From Macrotis lagotis (lineage: Eukaryota; Chordata; Mammalia; Peramelemorphia; Peramelidae): 64,000 bases of DNA. The notes beneath the pieces are model-generated. The model made no database searches. It was given only the letters and a program-made list of their open reading frames with translations, and was not told where the DNA came from. Below, piece after piece: positions 21,869 to 33,884 of the stretch; within the stretch, counting starts at the first letter, position 1; every line of letters begins with the position of its first letter. The stretch spans positions 108,683,471 through 108,747,470 of the forward strand of contig NC_133665.1 of NCBI RefSeq assembly GCF_037893015.1, in the 5' to 3' direction. The translations under genes and the position numbers were made by a program.

Positions 21869-24292
21869 ATGAGAGGGAGACAGAGAACCGAGGAACTGGT
21901 ATGATTACTCCGGGTCTATGAGCAAGTCGCCCAGAGGGGAATTCTCAGAGGAGAGAGAAGCCAATTCTTTCCATTCTGCTGCAGGGAACTCATGTGTCGA
22001 CTGTGTACAGAGATGGTGCCAGCATGCAATGTCGCTGCTTTGATTTTTAGTTTTTCTTTTCTACTCTTCAATTTTTTATTGGAGCTTTCTTTTCCTTTTT
22101 CCTCTCTGTGCAGTGGATGCTTTCTTCCTTCTGCAGTTGCCAGCCCACACAAATGCGTGTGGATGTACCCTTTAGCCGTAGAGACTTGCGCAAACAGAAG
22201 CCACATTGGAGTTATCTCAGTACCAGCCAGGGACCAGAAACATTCTCTTCCATGAACCGGCCCCTCCAGCTTTAGAAACGCACAGTGGTCGTTGCACTAG
22301 GGACCTTTCTCATTGCTGTATAGCTGCAAAAGCTCATGGTTACATTCAGGGATTGTGTAGACTGTACACAGCAAACTTAGAGGTGGTCTGTGGACAGGAG
22401 AAAAGGGGACTACTAGGAAAAAAATCAGCTCTTCCAGAAACGTTTGCACAGGTGGCTTCCTGGGCCTGATCTCCCCTGGCCTAGCTCTGCCCATCTGACT
22501 TCAACATCTTAGCCATACTGCTGGCCTTCCATGGGGGCTGCCAACTCCCCTCCCTGCTGCCTCCTCTCGTGTCCTCTCCATTCCTTTGAGCTCTGAACAT
22601 TTTCTCCTTTTTAATACTCCCACCCCCTCCCTCACTCCAGGAGGCAGGGCCTCTCCCCAATTTGGCTGCAGGGCCAGCAAGGATTGGGTAGCTCCCCAGG
22701 TCCCAACCCCATCCCCTGGAGCCCTCTTCCAGCTCCACTTTGGGCAGTTGTCAACACCATTGCGTAGGGTCTAGTCATCAGAGAGTCAGAAGGATTTTCC
22801 ATACCACCTTCCTCAGAGCAGGGCACCCAGCTCCTGCCTCGAGCCCTTGGGGAGGGTCTTGCTGGGTACAGAAGGTTGCTTATTCTGATGGGGCCGACAT
22901 CCACCAGGTCCTTTCTCCACTGGTGAGTCCTCCTGGGATAGGAGAGGAGCCATTAGATCTCAGCAGCTCGGAAATCCTTTGATCTTTCAGAAGCGATTAG
23001 AATGTAGTCCATTCTCCAGAGTCAGGGATTTTCAACACTACCTCTGTGTCAATGAGATGGGTGGCCCACAGGGCTGCTGGAGCAGGCTTACGGAAACTCA
23101 GGCTCAGTCGGCTACTGGATGGGATGGATTAGGAAGTACCTTTTTTTGTCTTATTTAGAAACGTATTCCCATGCAAATGTAATTACTTTCTTCATTAATG
23201 GTGTCCCCCAAAACTAGAGGGCACAGAGGGAGTAGGGGAAGGTGGTTCCCTGTGACCAAGGAGTCCAAGCCACATGGCACTGTTGCCTTCTGCCACTGCT
23301 TTATGGTGGTGCTCCAACACAGTGTTCGAGGGTTGCTGGGAGCAAGCCCCAACCACAACTTCCCATGGCTCCACCAGCCCAAGGAAGGATGTCAGAGCTC
23401 TCTAAAGCCCTAGTGAATAACAGTGTCTTTATGTGAAACCTTAATCAGGTCAGGATACTGGTTTTCCTCTTGGTTGAATATTTAGGGAAATGGGGTGGAT
23501 GAGTTATAACGGTACTTTTTATCAGGGTGCTTCTAAGTTACTTTAAAAAAATAACCAAGTCTATGGACAAAAGGTTTTTTTTAATGTTTCTTTCATTTAC
23601 TGGAGTTAACATTCGTATGAGTCAAAATGTTTGCTCGTTGCAAAGCCTCCTGTGTCCCTGGAGCTCAAATCTATTGCCCACCTGTTTTTCCTTCTCCTGA
23701 CTTTTCTGAACTCTGACCGGGTCGTCAGCCAGCCTTTTTGGTGCCTGGTTTTTAAACCCTAATTCCTTCCCCTTTCAAAGCAGAAAAGATAGTTGATATT
23801 ATTTGTCTTTTTGCAAATGAGCACCCCTGTTCATAGCAAGAATGCCATTCCCCTCTGATCACTTCCCTCCCAGGAACAGAGAAAGGGACTTATAAAATCT
23901 GTTTTCACTGGGGGCTGCTGTGCAAGTGTTTGCACTAAGTAGGGAATTGCTAAAAGAATACCTTTGTGTTTGTCATTAATCAATAGGGCTGAGGAAGGAG
24001 CAGGAAAAAAAGGAGGAAAAAAAATGGAGGTCGGCCCTACTTCTCAGGGAATTCGAGGTGGAGACAAAGGTTGCTCTGACCGAGCCTTTGTTTCATTTGG
24101 CTGACTGGGGTTCCTGAGACCAGTGTTCATCAAGGCTTGGGCGATTTCAAGGTTAAATGGTGGGTTTGATCCTTGGGTGGAGGAAAAGGGACTGGCCTCC
24201 AAAGAGCTCTGAATCCCTTCCCAGAGCTGTCTGATGGAAAGATAAGCCAGTCACCAAAGGCATGGGGCTCTCTTGGTTTTTCTACCTGTTCC

Positions 24293-24334
<42 letters not shown>

Positions 24335-24363
24335 ATATATATGCATATATATATATATACATG

Positions 24364-24397
<34 letters not shown>
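24293..24397 (+). repeat. compound microsatellite (TA)n(TG)n(TA)n(CA)n
   Basis: Self-complementary compound repeat inside the DOCK3 3' UTR. The (TG)n and the downstream (CA)n can pair, as can the TA tracts, so the RNA could fold into a long hairpin. Confidence 0.95.
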
Positions 24398-24400
<3 letters not shown>

Positions 24401-25037
24401 GGCATAATGGGTCTACTTAGTCTTACTCTTGTAGTATAATCAAATGATTAATTTGTTTTCCTTCCTTATACTTCCTGGATATAACTGGGTAAAAAGGACC
24501 CATCCCCAAACCACTTCCTATCAGCAAACCAGCCAAGTTTGAGGGGGAGGGGAAGTTGTAGAAAACAGGTGAGAGTCCTTTGAAAAGATGATATGATCTT
24601 TTGATTTTTTTCATTTTGTCAGGCATCTTTGTACATATTTCATTTGAATGCTATGTATTTGTACAGGAATTTGAGCAAAAAATGTATAGATTGTGATGTC
24701 TCACAGGTACTCTGCCCTGTAAATGTGTTTTTAATCTCTGGCATTCTGTGCTTATTTAAAATGAGAAAACCTCTAACCACTTCTTTTGTGTAGTCATGTT
24801 TTAAAAAAAACTACAAAAAAAAGCCCCTTAACTATACAGGAAAGCAAAGTTAAAAAAAAAAAAAAAAAAGGAATTTGTACCCATGTCCTCAAAGGTATTT
24901 ACTGTATATATTGTGATAGCATGTTCTGGACCCAACAAATAAGTGATGTGAATTTTAGATGTAAATATCCCCCGATTGGTTTGTTTGGGGTTTTTTCCCT
25001 TTCCCCTCCCCTCTTCACTCTACTGCTGTGATGTGGA

Positions 25038-25043
25038 ATTAAA
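25038..25043 (+). terminator. DOCK3: poly(A) signal ATTAAA, DOCK3
   Basis: ATTAAA lies about 3.17 kb after the stop, followed by a T/G-containing stretch. SINE and LINE debris begins soon after, which fits a gene end. No transcript end was observed. Confidence 0.5.
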
Positions 25044-25263
25044 GATGATTACCTGATATTGACCCTCTGAGTAGAGAGACATTCATTGGGATTTGGCAGA
25101 AGCATCCTCCAAGGCCCTGTGGGTCATACATGAGTAGTACCAGGCATTCTCACTGTCCTTTAATGATCCTTCCTGCCACAATTATAGGAAATTCACATAG
25201 CTTCAAATAGCTCCCCAAAGCAGAAATCACTGAGTATCCCAAGACCCTGAAGACCTACTACCC

Positions 25264-25483
25264 AGAGTTTTTAATCCATGGGTCTCCATGGATAAAATGG
25301 CTCTCAGGGTCACATGAACTTGAATGAGAAAAAAAAATACATCTTTATTTTCACTAACCTCTAAAATTCCCTTCAATAATTTAAAAACATTATTCTGACA
25401 AAAAGATCAGCCCATATGCTTCACCAGACTACCCAAAAAACTCATGTCACCCCCCAAAAAAAAAAAAAATTAGAGAATTCCTG
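25264..25483. mobile_element. hAT-type MITE remnant
   Basis: Starts GAGTTTTTAATCCATGGGTC and shares the CATCTTTATTTTCACTAACC, TATTCTGA and CTTCACCAGACT blocks of a mammalian MITE whose ends are GGTTCTTAA...TTAAGAACC. The ends here are worn. A relative lies at 39,636. Confidence 0.5.
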
Positions 25484-25956
25484 CAAAAATCAGAGCACTG
25501 GAATGACTCTTGGTTCTTTCCAACCAGCCTGGCCAGGCAAATGGAGAGATGCTTTGAAGAAGAGCTTCTCTGAACAAGTAGTTTGTTTCTCCTTCCTGGA
25601 TACTATTCTAAAACTTATAGTCTCTAGAGCTGCCTGTGTAACCAGCTTGAGCCTGAGGCATTTACGAAATAGATGGAAGAGATGGCTCTGTGTCCTTGTT
25701 TCCCTCCCTAGTCATTGCCAAAGATAGGGCTGAAACTACATAAAGACCCTCAGTCTCCTCTATCCTTCCCATGGTGTGGACTTGTTCTTAGTCTAGATTT
25801 GGGCATTTTGCCATGGACTGATGCCATTCAAGATGCACTGAGCCAGGAATCATTTGTATCTTCCATTCTTCAAAGAGAGATTGAAAAGCAGAGGGAGGTC
25901 ATGCACTTTGTGCTTTGTCCCATCTAGGGTTCAATTTCTAGTCAACATGGTAATGT

Positions 25957-26030
25957 TTGAGGCAGTTTGGTGTAGTGGAAAGAACACCGGTCTTGGAGTT
26001 AGAAGACCTGAGTTTGAATCCAAGTAGCAT
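25957..26030 (+). repeat. SINE head fragment
   Basis: A GAGGCAGTTTGGTGTAGTGG head followed by GAGTTAGAAGACCTGAGTTT, a tRNA-SINE head without the 3' part. It directly abuts the LINE remnant that follows. Confidence 0.45.
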
Positions 26031-27330
26031 CCATCAACAAGCATTTATCATTGGTCTACTAATTGTCACCTCTATTCTAAGCATTGGGGCTACAGAGAAG
26101 CCCCAACAAGGAGCTCACATTCTAGGAGGGGAGACAACATACAAACAACTATATACAAACAAAATAGATGAGTACAATATATACGGCAAATTTTAAATGA
26201 GCTCAAAGTGAAGGAACTAGCATTAAGGCGAGCCTATAAAGACTTCTTGCAGAAGGTAGGGTTTCAAGTTAGACTTGAAAGAATCCAGGGAAATGAAGAG
26301 CATTTCAGCTGAAAAACCAGTGGTATTGCATAATTAGGAGACAAAATGTCTCATGTGAGGAATGGTGAGTATGTTGGGGTCACTGGATCAATACGTACAT
26401 AGGAAGGCGTGAAGTATAAGAAAAATGGAAGGGTGGAAAGGGGCCAGGGTGTAAAGATCTTGAAAAGCCAAGGGGGATTTCATAATTGCTCATGAAGGCA
26501 CTAGAGAGTCACTGGAGTTTATTGAAGGGAATCAGGGAGAGAGATAGTGATATGACCAAATTGGCAGCAGAGTGATGGATGGACTGGATTGGAGAGAGAT
26601 TTGAGGTGGGAAGACCAACCAGAAGGTTACTGCGATTGTCTGGGTATGACTTGATGAGTGCCTGAGCCAAAGTAGTGGCAGTGGCAGAGAAAAGAGGGGA
26701 ACGCAAAGAAGAGATGATACATGAGTAGAATTTCCAGGATTTGAGATCAGATTAGATATGGGTGGTAAAAGAGAGAAAGAGGGATGGCTAGGTGATGCAA
26801 TGGAGTCAGGAGCACCTAAGTTCAAATCCGCCCTCGGACACTTAGTAATTACCTAGCTGTGTGGCCTTCAGCAAGCCACTTAACCCCATTGCCTTGGAAA
26901 AAAAAAAAGAAATTGAGAGTAACAATTTGGTTATGAGCCAGGGAAATTGGTGGGATGGTGATACCATCAAGAGTAAGGAAAATTAGGAAAGAGGGAGGAT
27001 TTGGAGAAAAGATAATGTGTTTGCTTTTGAACATGTTGAGTATGAAACAAGCAATCTGAGCTGTCAGTGGTAGCTCAATGCAAGATGAGATCAGGAAAAA
27101 AGCATCATCTGCATAAAGGTGATAATTGAATTCCTGGGAGGTCATGAGATCACCAAGGGAAATGCTACAGACTAGGGCAAAGAGAAGAGGACCTAGGAGA
27201 GAGCCACCATTAAAAGGCTCAAACTGGATCTAGTCAAGGGAACAGAGGAGTGGTCAGATAGGTAGGAGAAGAACCAAGAGAGAATGGTGTGCCAAAAGCC
27301 TAGAGAGAAGAGACTCTCATTCTCATGGTA
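26030..27330 (-). mobile_element. L2-type LINE fragment with reverse transcriptase
   Basis: Antisense LINE of about 1.3 kb starting at its 3' end (AACAAGCATTTATCATTGGT). On the minus strand a segment near 27,080-27,145 reads FNYHLYADDAFFLISS, carrying the YADD box of the reverse transcriptase, and near 26,590-26,640 another reads LVGLPTSNLSPIQSI, typical of the L2/CR1 RT C-terminal part. Frames are broken by stops and a SINE sits inside, so it is dead. Confidence 0.7.
26782..26911 (+). repeat. CORE-SINE with shortened head
   Basis: GGATGGCTAGGTGATGCAAT joins straight to GGAGTCAGGAGCACC, so the usual ~18 bp between these head blocks is missing. It lies within the L2 fragment. Confidence 0.8.
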
Positions 27331-27539
27331 TAAGTGAGAACAAGTCCCTTCCTTAAGGACTTGCTTCTCATTCTCCCCATTTGAAAAAAAGAAGAGGAAT
27401 GAACCGGATGATCTCGAAGAGTTCTTATGTTCTCACATTCTATGATTCATTCAATCACTTCTCCCCTCTGTTGTCACAGTTGGAGATTTCCTCACTAATG
27501 GAAACATAGGATTTCAAAATGGAAAGAGACTTTAGAGGT

Positions 27540-27665
27540 TCAAAGGAATGAACACTTATTAAAAGCCTACCATGGGCTAGGCCCTGTGCTTAATACACAA
27601 TTCAAAAATGAAAATTTTAGTATCTACCCTTAGGGAGTTCACAGTCTAGCTGACATTGGGCTAAA
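27540..27665 (-). repeat. L2 3' end remnant
   Basis: Antisense L2 terminus: AAAAGCCTACCATGGGCTAG, then a TTAGGGAGTTCACAGTCTAG line. Confidence 0.45.
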
Positions 27666-28194
27666 ATCCATAATCTAGTCGAATCTCTGTACTTCCTCTC
27701 AGCTCCTACTTTTCCTTAGGTGACTGAGGCTCTTCCTTTCATCTCCAGAGGAATAATTACTATCCTATTTGGGCTGGTAATTTTTCTCCATCTTACCTTC
27801 AGGTAGGCTGATCAGGTGTTTGCTGGGAAACTTTTACTCCACACAGAATATTCTTCATTTCTACACAATGACAGCACCGTCATTTGAGACTACTTTTTCA
27901 ATCCTTTTTGCCACCATAGTAAATGGTCAGAGACCAAGAGTCTCTTAGATTAGTGTGTCATTAAGCCATATACCAACTGGTCTTTATAAGATAACCCTCC
28001 TTTGGAGGACATTTGTAATACCATTGAGATGGCTTCAACATTATCAGTTCCTGGAAATCCGGGAAAGTTAAAAGCAACTGGGGGAGAAGAATTTAAAAAC
28101 TGAAAACATGCAAAATGCTTTGTTTAATTTACATCTAAAATGTTGGGAAAGACTTGATCCTGTGGAGGAAGTTGAGAGAATCTAGATCTCTAGT

Positions 28195-28350
28195 TGATAT
28201 AATGAACTCTGAGAGCCTCAAAGTCAAATGACCTGGTTTCACCATTAGTTCTGAGACTTTGGACAAGTTCTGTTTCTCTGTTTTTACCTCTGTAAAATAG
28301 GGACTTAGAGTAAATGATGTCTAAGATTCTGTGTTCTGTGATCCAATGTT
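28195..28350 (+). repeat. MIR-type SINE remnant
   Basis: GTTCTGAGACTTTGGACAAG followed by a TTACCTCTGTAAAATAGGGA line. Old and without clear ends. Confidence 0.45.
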
Positions 28351-28437
28351 TCTTTCAGATCCTGCATTCTAGAATGCTCAATGACTATTTAGAGAAGACT
28401 ACAGAATCCTGGCACTTTGATTAAGAGTTCATTAAAG

Positions 28438-28584
28438 AGGGGCATCTAGGTGGTGCAATGGATAGAGCGGTGGCCATGGAGTCAGGAGTACCCGAGTTCA
28501 AATCTGGCCTCAGACACCTAATAATTACCTAGTTGTGTGGCCTTGGGCAAGTCACTCAACCCCATTTTGCCTTGCAAAAACAAA
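28438..28584 (+). repeat. tRNA-derived CORE-SINE (WSINE1-like)
   Basis: Full-length copy with target duplication AGTTCATTAAAG at 28426-28437 and 28585-28596. Confidence 0.9.
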
Positions 28585-28811
28585 AGTTCATTAAAGTGCC
28601 AGTACTTGGAATGACCCATTCAGCTCAGATGACAATTATTCTATGATTGTTAAATAGCAAAAAGGAAAATGAGTCTGCTCACTCAAGGTAAGAATTATTG
28701 AAAGAAAATTCTATTGATTGATGATTTTGAGAACTATATTTACCTGTCCAACTGATTTTCAGAGATTAAACTAGAAAACCTGGAGATATGCCAACTTCTG
28801 TTTTGTATTGT

Positions 28812-29048
28812 TCAGTTATTTTCAGTTGTGTTGACTCTTCATGATTCCATTTGGGGTTTTCCTTGCAAAGATACTTGGAGTGGTTTGCCATTTCCTTCTC
28901 CAGCTTCATTTATAGATGAAGAAACAGAGGGAAATAGGGTGAAGTGCTTTGCCCAGCATCATATGGCTAGTAAATGTCTAAGACCAGGAAGATGAGTCTT
29001 CCTGACTCTAGGTTTGCCACTCTATCCACTGAGCCACCTAGCTGCTCT
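28812..29048 (-). repeat. MAR1-type marsupial CORE-SINE
   Basis: Antisense copy with the long MAR1 3' unit: TTGACTCTTCATGATTCCAT, GGTTTGCCATTTCCTTCTCC and the closing CTGAGCCACCTAGCTGCTCT. Confidence 0.75.
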
Positions 29049-29417
29049 ATACTACTTCTACAGCAACCTTTAATAAAATTATTATAACCTTTTCACAGAA
29101 GCTCCCCAAGGACACAAAGGCCCCAGGACATATTTTGAGAACTTCTTGTTTCTCTGGCTTATTTCTCCCCCCACCCCAAGAACAACTTAGAAATTCCAAA
29201 AGTTATCTTAGGCTAGTCAGCAATCTTAAGCATCCAGCCTCACAAGGCTTCAAAACAGGACACAAATGAAACTAGCAATTGAATGAGTAATATGAAAATA
29301 CATTTAACATGAGTGTACATATATAACCTACAAAAAAATCACTTACTGTTTTGGGAAGAAGGAGAGAGAAAAATGTGGAACTGAAGATCTTAATAACAAA
29401 GTGAATGTCGAATTTTC

Positions 29418-29552
29418 TTTTTGCAAGGCAATGGGGTTAAGTGACTTGACCAAGGTCACACAGCTAGGTAATAAGTATCTGAGGTCACATTTGAACTCAG
29501 TTCCTCTTGACTCCAGGACTGGTATTCTACCACTGAGCTACCTAGCTGCCCC
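29418..29552 (-). repeat. tRNA-derived CORE-SINE
   Basis: Antisense copy TTTTGCAAGGCAATGGGGTT ... CTACCTAGCTGCCCC, more diverged than most. Flanks AATTTTCTTT and AAATTTCTTT look like a worn target duplication. Confidence 0.8.
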
Positions 29553-29914
29553 TGAAATTTCTTTTAAATAATTTTTTTAAAAAGAAATTAGCAGTTGAGC
29601 CCATGAGTGGACACATTGCCCTGCCATAATTAGTCATGCTCTCCCCCAGAAACATGTACAGCCTTTGTGACTTAGTTTTGAGGAAGGCTGGTTTTGCTCT
29701 CCATCACTGTTCTTCCCCTGTATATCCTTCCCTCTGTAACCACTCTAGATTGCTCTTTCTCTGGTAGTCATCCTCTTCCCCAAAGTTCCCCCACTGTCAC
29801 TGTCTTCTGCTCTTGGCTTATTCTTTGGTTTCAGCAATACTGCCATTGTCATAGCCCAGAATTTCAGAACTGGAAGGAAAGTCAAAAGACATATGGGCCA
29901 GAAGAATTAAACTC

Positions 29915-30000
29915 CTGGAGAGCAGAAATTATTTTATATTAGCCTTTGTATCTCTAGTGTCTGTGTCTTGCATAAAACATTTAATAAATGTTGCATGAAT
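29915..30000 (+). repeat. L2/MIR 3' end remnant
   Basis: A sense-oriented terminal block: GAGAGCAGAAATTATTTTAT and CATTTAATAAATGTTGCATG. Confidence 0.35.
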
Positions 30001-30049
30001 TGAAGTGAACTAAATCCAGTATAAGCTATACCTGAATAAGGATCCCCTA

Positions 30050-31330
30050 ATCTGACAGTTTATCCAATAATTGTTCATTCAACTTTTGCCTGAAGACTTC
30101 TAGGGAGAGGAAACATATCCCCTCCCAAAGCATCCTGATCTACTTTTGGATGGTTCTAGTTATTAGGAGGTTTTCCTTACAAAGAATTGAAATGATTCTC
30201 TGGAACTTCCACTCCTGGCATCTCCACCAACTGTTCCTGGTTCTGCTTCATGGGACAAATCAAAACAAATTTAATCCTTCTTCCATACAAAAGCCCTTCA
30301 GGTACTTGGATGAAGTTATTTGTGCATTTTTCCAACCTAGGGATGTCTATTTTCTTCAGCCAGTCTTCATATGGCATAACCAGGAGACCCTTAATCGTCC
30401 TGGTTGCCCTATTCTTGATGCTATCAAGCTTATCAATCTCCCTCTTAAACTATGACAGCTCTAATAGAACACAATATTCTAATTGTCTGATTAAGGCAGA
30501 AAACAGCAGAACTCTCTAGACCTGGCTAATATCCTTCACAATGACCCTAATATAATAAATAGCATTTGGGGTGTTATGAGCAACACTTTTAACCTATATG
30601 GAACTTGTAATAGCTTTAAAAAACCTCCAGATCTTTTTTGAATAAATTTCTGTCTAGCCACACTTCTTTTGTCTTAATATTGGGAAGTTGTTGTTTTTGG
30701 GGGGGAGGGGTTAACTCAAGTATAAAACTTTGGAACAACTAAGTGGTATAGTAGATAAAGTACCAGACCTGGAAACAGGCCTTAGACAGTTCCTAGCTGT
30801 GCAACCCCAAGCAAGTCACTTAACCCTCTTTGCCTTAATTCCTCTTCTATAAAATAAGCTGAAGGAAAAAAAAAATGGCAAATAACTCCAATATCTCTTC
30901 CAAGAAAATGTCAAATGGAATCACAGATATGACTGGAAAACAACTAATCAACAATAACAAAAATATGACCTTTTAAATTTCCTCCCAGCTTTATGGTCAT
31001 CTGTAAATTTGATAATCTTATCACCCATACCCTTCATCATGTTATTGGTTTATAAAAAAAGTTAAATTGCAAGAACTAAGTACAGATTTCTTGGGCATTC
31101 TACCAATGACTTCATTCCAAGTTGACAAGGAATCATTACTCTTTGGGTCCAGCCATTCTACCAGGTCTAAATCCTCCTTGGAGTACCATTATCTGACTCA
31201 CATCTCTCCCTGTTTTCCATGAGAATCACTTGGGCATACTTCAACTACAGCTTTGCCTTCTCTACTAGTCTTTCAAAAAAAGGAAATGTTCCTTTGTGAT
31301 CATAAATTCATTTTCTAAATGTGTCAGAGA
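30050..31330. repeat. CR1/L3-clade LINE 3' region remnant
   Basis: Runs of the vertebrate CR1/L3 tail: GAAGACTTCTAGGGAGAGGA, CCTCATATGGCATAACCAGG-like text (TCTTCATATGGCATAACCAG), CCCTATTCTTGATGCTATCA and CTCCAGATCTTTTTTGAATA. Blocks are in the expected order. A MAR1-type SINE interrupts it. Orientation was not fixed. Confidence 0.5.
30726..30962 (+). repeat. MAR1-type marsupial CORE-SINE
   Basis: Sense copy: AACTAAGTGGTATAGTAGAT head, CAAGCAAGTCACTTAACCCT core and AAATGGCAAATAACTCCAAT 3' unit. Old. Confidence 0.65.
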
Positions 31331-31374
31331 TAAAATTGTTGAATAATGCCCTGATTATCAATACTAAAGTATAA

Positions 31375-31525
31375 AATATGGAGATACAAGCTTATCAAAG
31401 ATGTTTGTCTCTAACATGGAGGATGTCCATAGAGTCCAAATGGAAGAGACATTTCATAGAGGTAATAAGGGAGTATAGATACTGCTATTTGTAGATGACA
31501 TTGTACTGACCATGTCAAGTTGATT
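31375..31525 (+). repeat. possible RTE-like reverse transcriptase scrap
   Basis: Broken frames read RCLSLT and LLFVDDIVLTM, resembling the F-A-D-D-I-V-L-I box of RTE/BovB-type LINEs. Too short for certainty. Confidence 0.3.
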
Positions 31526-31529
31526 ATTT

Positions 31530-32035
31530 AGTCAATTAGCACTGACTAAGCACTGGCAATTCAAAAAAAGATTTAAAAAAAACCCAGACCCTGCTTTCAA
31601 GGAACTCATAACATGGGGGCAACAACATACAAATAACTGAACAAACCAGACATATGTGGGGCAGCTAGGTGGCACAGTAGATAGAGCACCGGCCCTGGAG
31701 TCAGTAGTACCTGAGTTCAAATCCAGCCTCAGACACTTAATAATTACCTAGCTGTGTGGCCTTGGGCAAGCCACTTAACCCCACTGCCCTGCAAAAACAT
31801 ACATACATACATAAATAAGTAAATAAATAGATGAATAAATGGATAGACAAATAAATAAATAAATGGCTAAATAAGTAAATAAATAAACAAACAAATAAAT
31901 AAATAAATAAAGGAAAACCAGACATATACCGGATAAACTGGGGATGGTCTCAGGCATGAAGCTTATAGAGAGGCCTGGAAAAGGCTTCTTGCAGAAGATT
32001 GGGCTTCAGCTGAGACTTGAAGGAAGTCAGGAGTT
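31530..32035 (-). repeat. L2 3' remnant split by a SINE
   Basis: Antisense L2 blocks at 31,530-31,655 (TTCAAGGAACTCATAACATG) and 31,915-32,035 (ACTGGGGATGGTCTCAGGCA, CTGAGACTTGAAGGAAGTCA) flank the SINE at 31,656-31,914. Confidence 0.5.
31656..31914 (+). repeat. CORE-SINE with long (AAAT)n tail
   Basis: The target duplication AAACCAGACATAT (31643-31655 and 31915-31927) encloses both the SINE and a ~115-bp (ACAT)n/(AAAT)n tract. The microsatellite therefore grew from, or was copied with, the SINE tail. Confidence 0.88.
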
Positions 32036-32529
32036 GTAGTATCTACTACAGAAACTCCTCCAAAGAAATCAACCACCATACAAAAGAATTTGACCTACCA
32101 CGGGGGTATTGTAAAGATAATATGCATTTAAATGCATAACCTTTGGTCCTTTGATACTACAGATAGAGTTTAAAAAAACTAGCTGGATTGCACTGGAGAA
32201 ATTATTCCTCACTTTCAACAATCTTAAACTACTTCCTGAAACAGAAACCTATATTTATATTTTTAACATTAATTTTCTTCTCAAATATGCCACATAGATA
32301 CAAATCATAGAACACCACTATCTCTGAAGGATCAAAATTGAAAGTGAATAAGAGTAATGAAGAGAGCTATATGGTGGGTTCAAATAGAATGGAGTTATTA
32401 CCATTGAAGATTTACATGCAAGAAGTAGCAAAAAAGATGGCATCCAAAGACATTTGATTAGAAAAGGAAGTAGGCTGGTCATGTTATGAAGCTGGGGAAG
32501 AATAGAAGAATCTAAAACCTTATACCACA

Positions 32530-32960
32530 CCCATTTCTCAATATATCCCTCCTTTTCACTTCTTTCCAGGGAGCCATCCCTTTTAGCAAAGAATAAAAAC
32601 AAATAATAAAAAGAGAACAAAGAAAAAAAGTTCAGCAAAACATTCTAACCAATATCAACCAAATCTAACATCTGCAGTTCCACAAGCATAGTCCCCTCAT
32701 CTCTGCAAAGAAAGAATTAAAGGTAATTCTGACCTTTGAGACCAAGTTTAGCCCTTAACATTTCACAATATTCAGTTTCATTTATTTTGTTGTTCTTATT
32801 TAACGTTGTTGTAGTCATTGTATGTATTGTTTTTCTGGTTCTACTTAATTCACTTTTTATCATTTCATAAATCTTCCCATGTTTTGTTATGTTTATCAGA
32901 TTCATCTTTTCTTATACTGAAATGGTATTCCATACATTCACAGCACTCATGTAGTGTTTA
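32530..32960 (-). repeat. L1-like 3' fragment
   Basis: Low-complexity A-rich text followed by TTGTTTTTCTGGTTCTACTT and ATGGTATTCCATACATTCAC, lines seen in antisense L1 ORF2 ends. Ends unclear. Confidence 0.35.
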
Positions 32961-33716
32961 ATAGAACTAGCAGGAGACCTCCTAAACATTGGGTGGACCC
33001 CCATGGAAGATTTATGAGAAAACATAGACCACAATCATATGGGTGGATTATGCACTCCACTATTGGAGGGGTAGCCACTTCATTGGGATAGCAAATTGAT
33101 TTTAAAATTAGAAAATAAATGGCTCATTTCCTCTCAGATTTCTTGGAAGCTCATTTTTGTGCCTAGAACCTCAATTCAGATCTTCATACCTTAGCCCAGG
33201 GCAGGATACCCAAATATAAAAAAAGAACAAAATAAGGGGGGGAAAAAACATAAATCTCATTCATGACTCTCTAGCACAAAGCCAAAGGAATAGACTGGTC
33301 CTGAAGTTTCATCATCACACAATTTCTATGGGAGGAAGAAACTAGTTCAAGATCAATCCCATTGACTTCATTTGAGAAATGGGGCAAGTATTGGGCTGCT
33401 CTTAACATCTTCCCAGAAATCATTCAATAATAAAAGTCTAGTTTCCTGTATAATTCCCCTTTGTAGCTATTCTTTACACTTTGACAGTGCTATTATTAAA
33501 TTCATAATAAAAAAGACAACTTTTAAAAAGCCAGCACTAAAAAAAAAAAAAAAACAAAGTTCACCTATTGCCCCTGTTAATTAGAAAACTCATTTTAGTT
33601 TGGCTATGAAGATAATTTATGATTTCCTTAGTTATCATGACCATTCATTAGTTGCTGGCTAACCTTTCTTCCAATGAACCACTCTAGTCAGTTAATCTGG
33701 TCCTTGGCTACACCTA

Positions 33717-33720
<4 letters not shown>

Positions 33721-33760
<40 letters not shown>
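33721..33760 (+). repeat. (CA)n microsatellite
   Basis: About 20 perfect CA units, followed by a short TA-rich stretch. Confidence 0.97.
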
Positions 33761-33764
<4 letters not shown>

Positions 33765-33884
33765 ATATATATACTTGCTAGAGCTTGCTGAAAAACAAAG
33801 TGGATTAAAAATGCCTATTGTGGCATATAGTTTAAGGAGCAGCCCATTGAGATGGTCCATCAGAATATATATATATATATCTTT

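Larger units (their letters stand above)
21869..25060 (+). other. DOCK3: DOCK3 3' UTR
   Basis: About 3.2 kb of AT-moderate sequence follows the DOCK3 stop without gene signals or young SINEs, and ends just after an ATTAAA signal. It holds a compound TA/TG/CA microsatellite (24293-24397), several poly(A) runs and AT-rich patches. The absence of SINEs contrasts with the flanking DNA and supports the UTR reading. Confidence 0.7.

Noticed and set aside
24130-24439. Frames through the TA/TG/CA microsatellite
   Set aside because: Translation of simple repeats (VCVCV, THTHT, YIYIY).
26849-27145. A 98-codon minus-strand frame as a host gene
   Set aside because: It is the YADD-bearing part of a dead L2-type reverse transcriptase.
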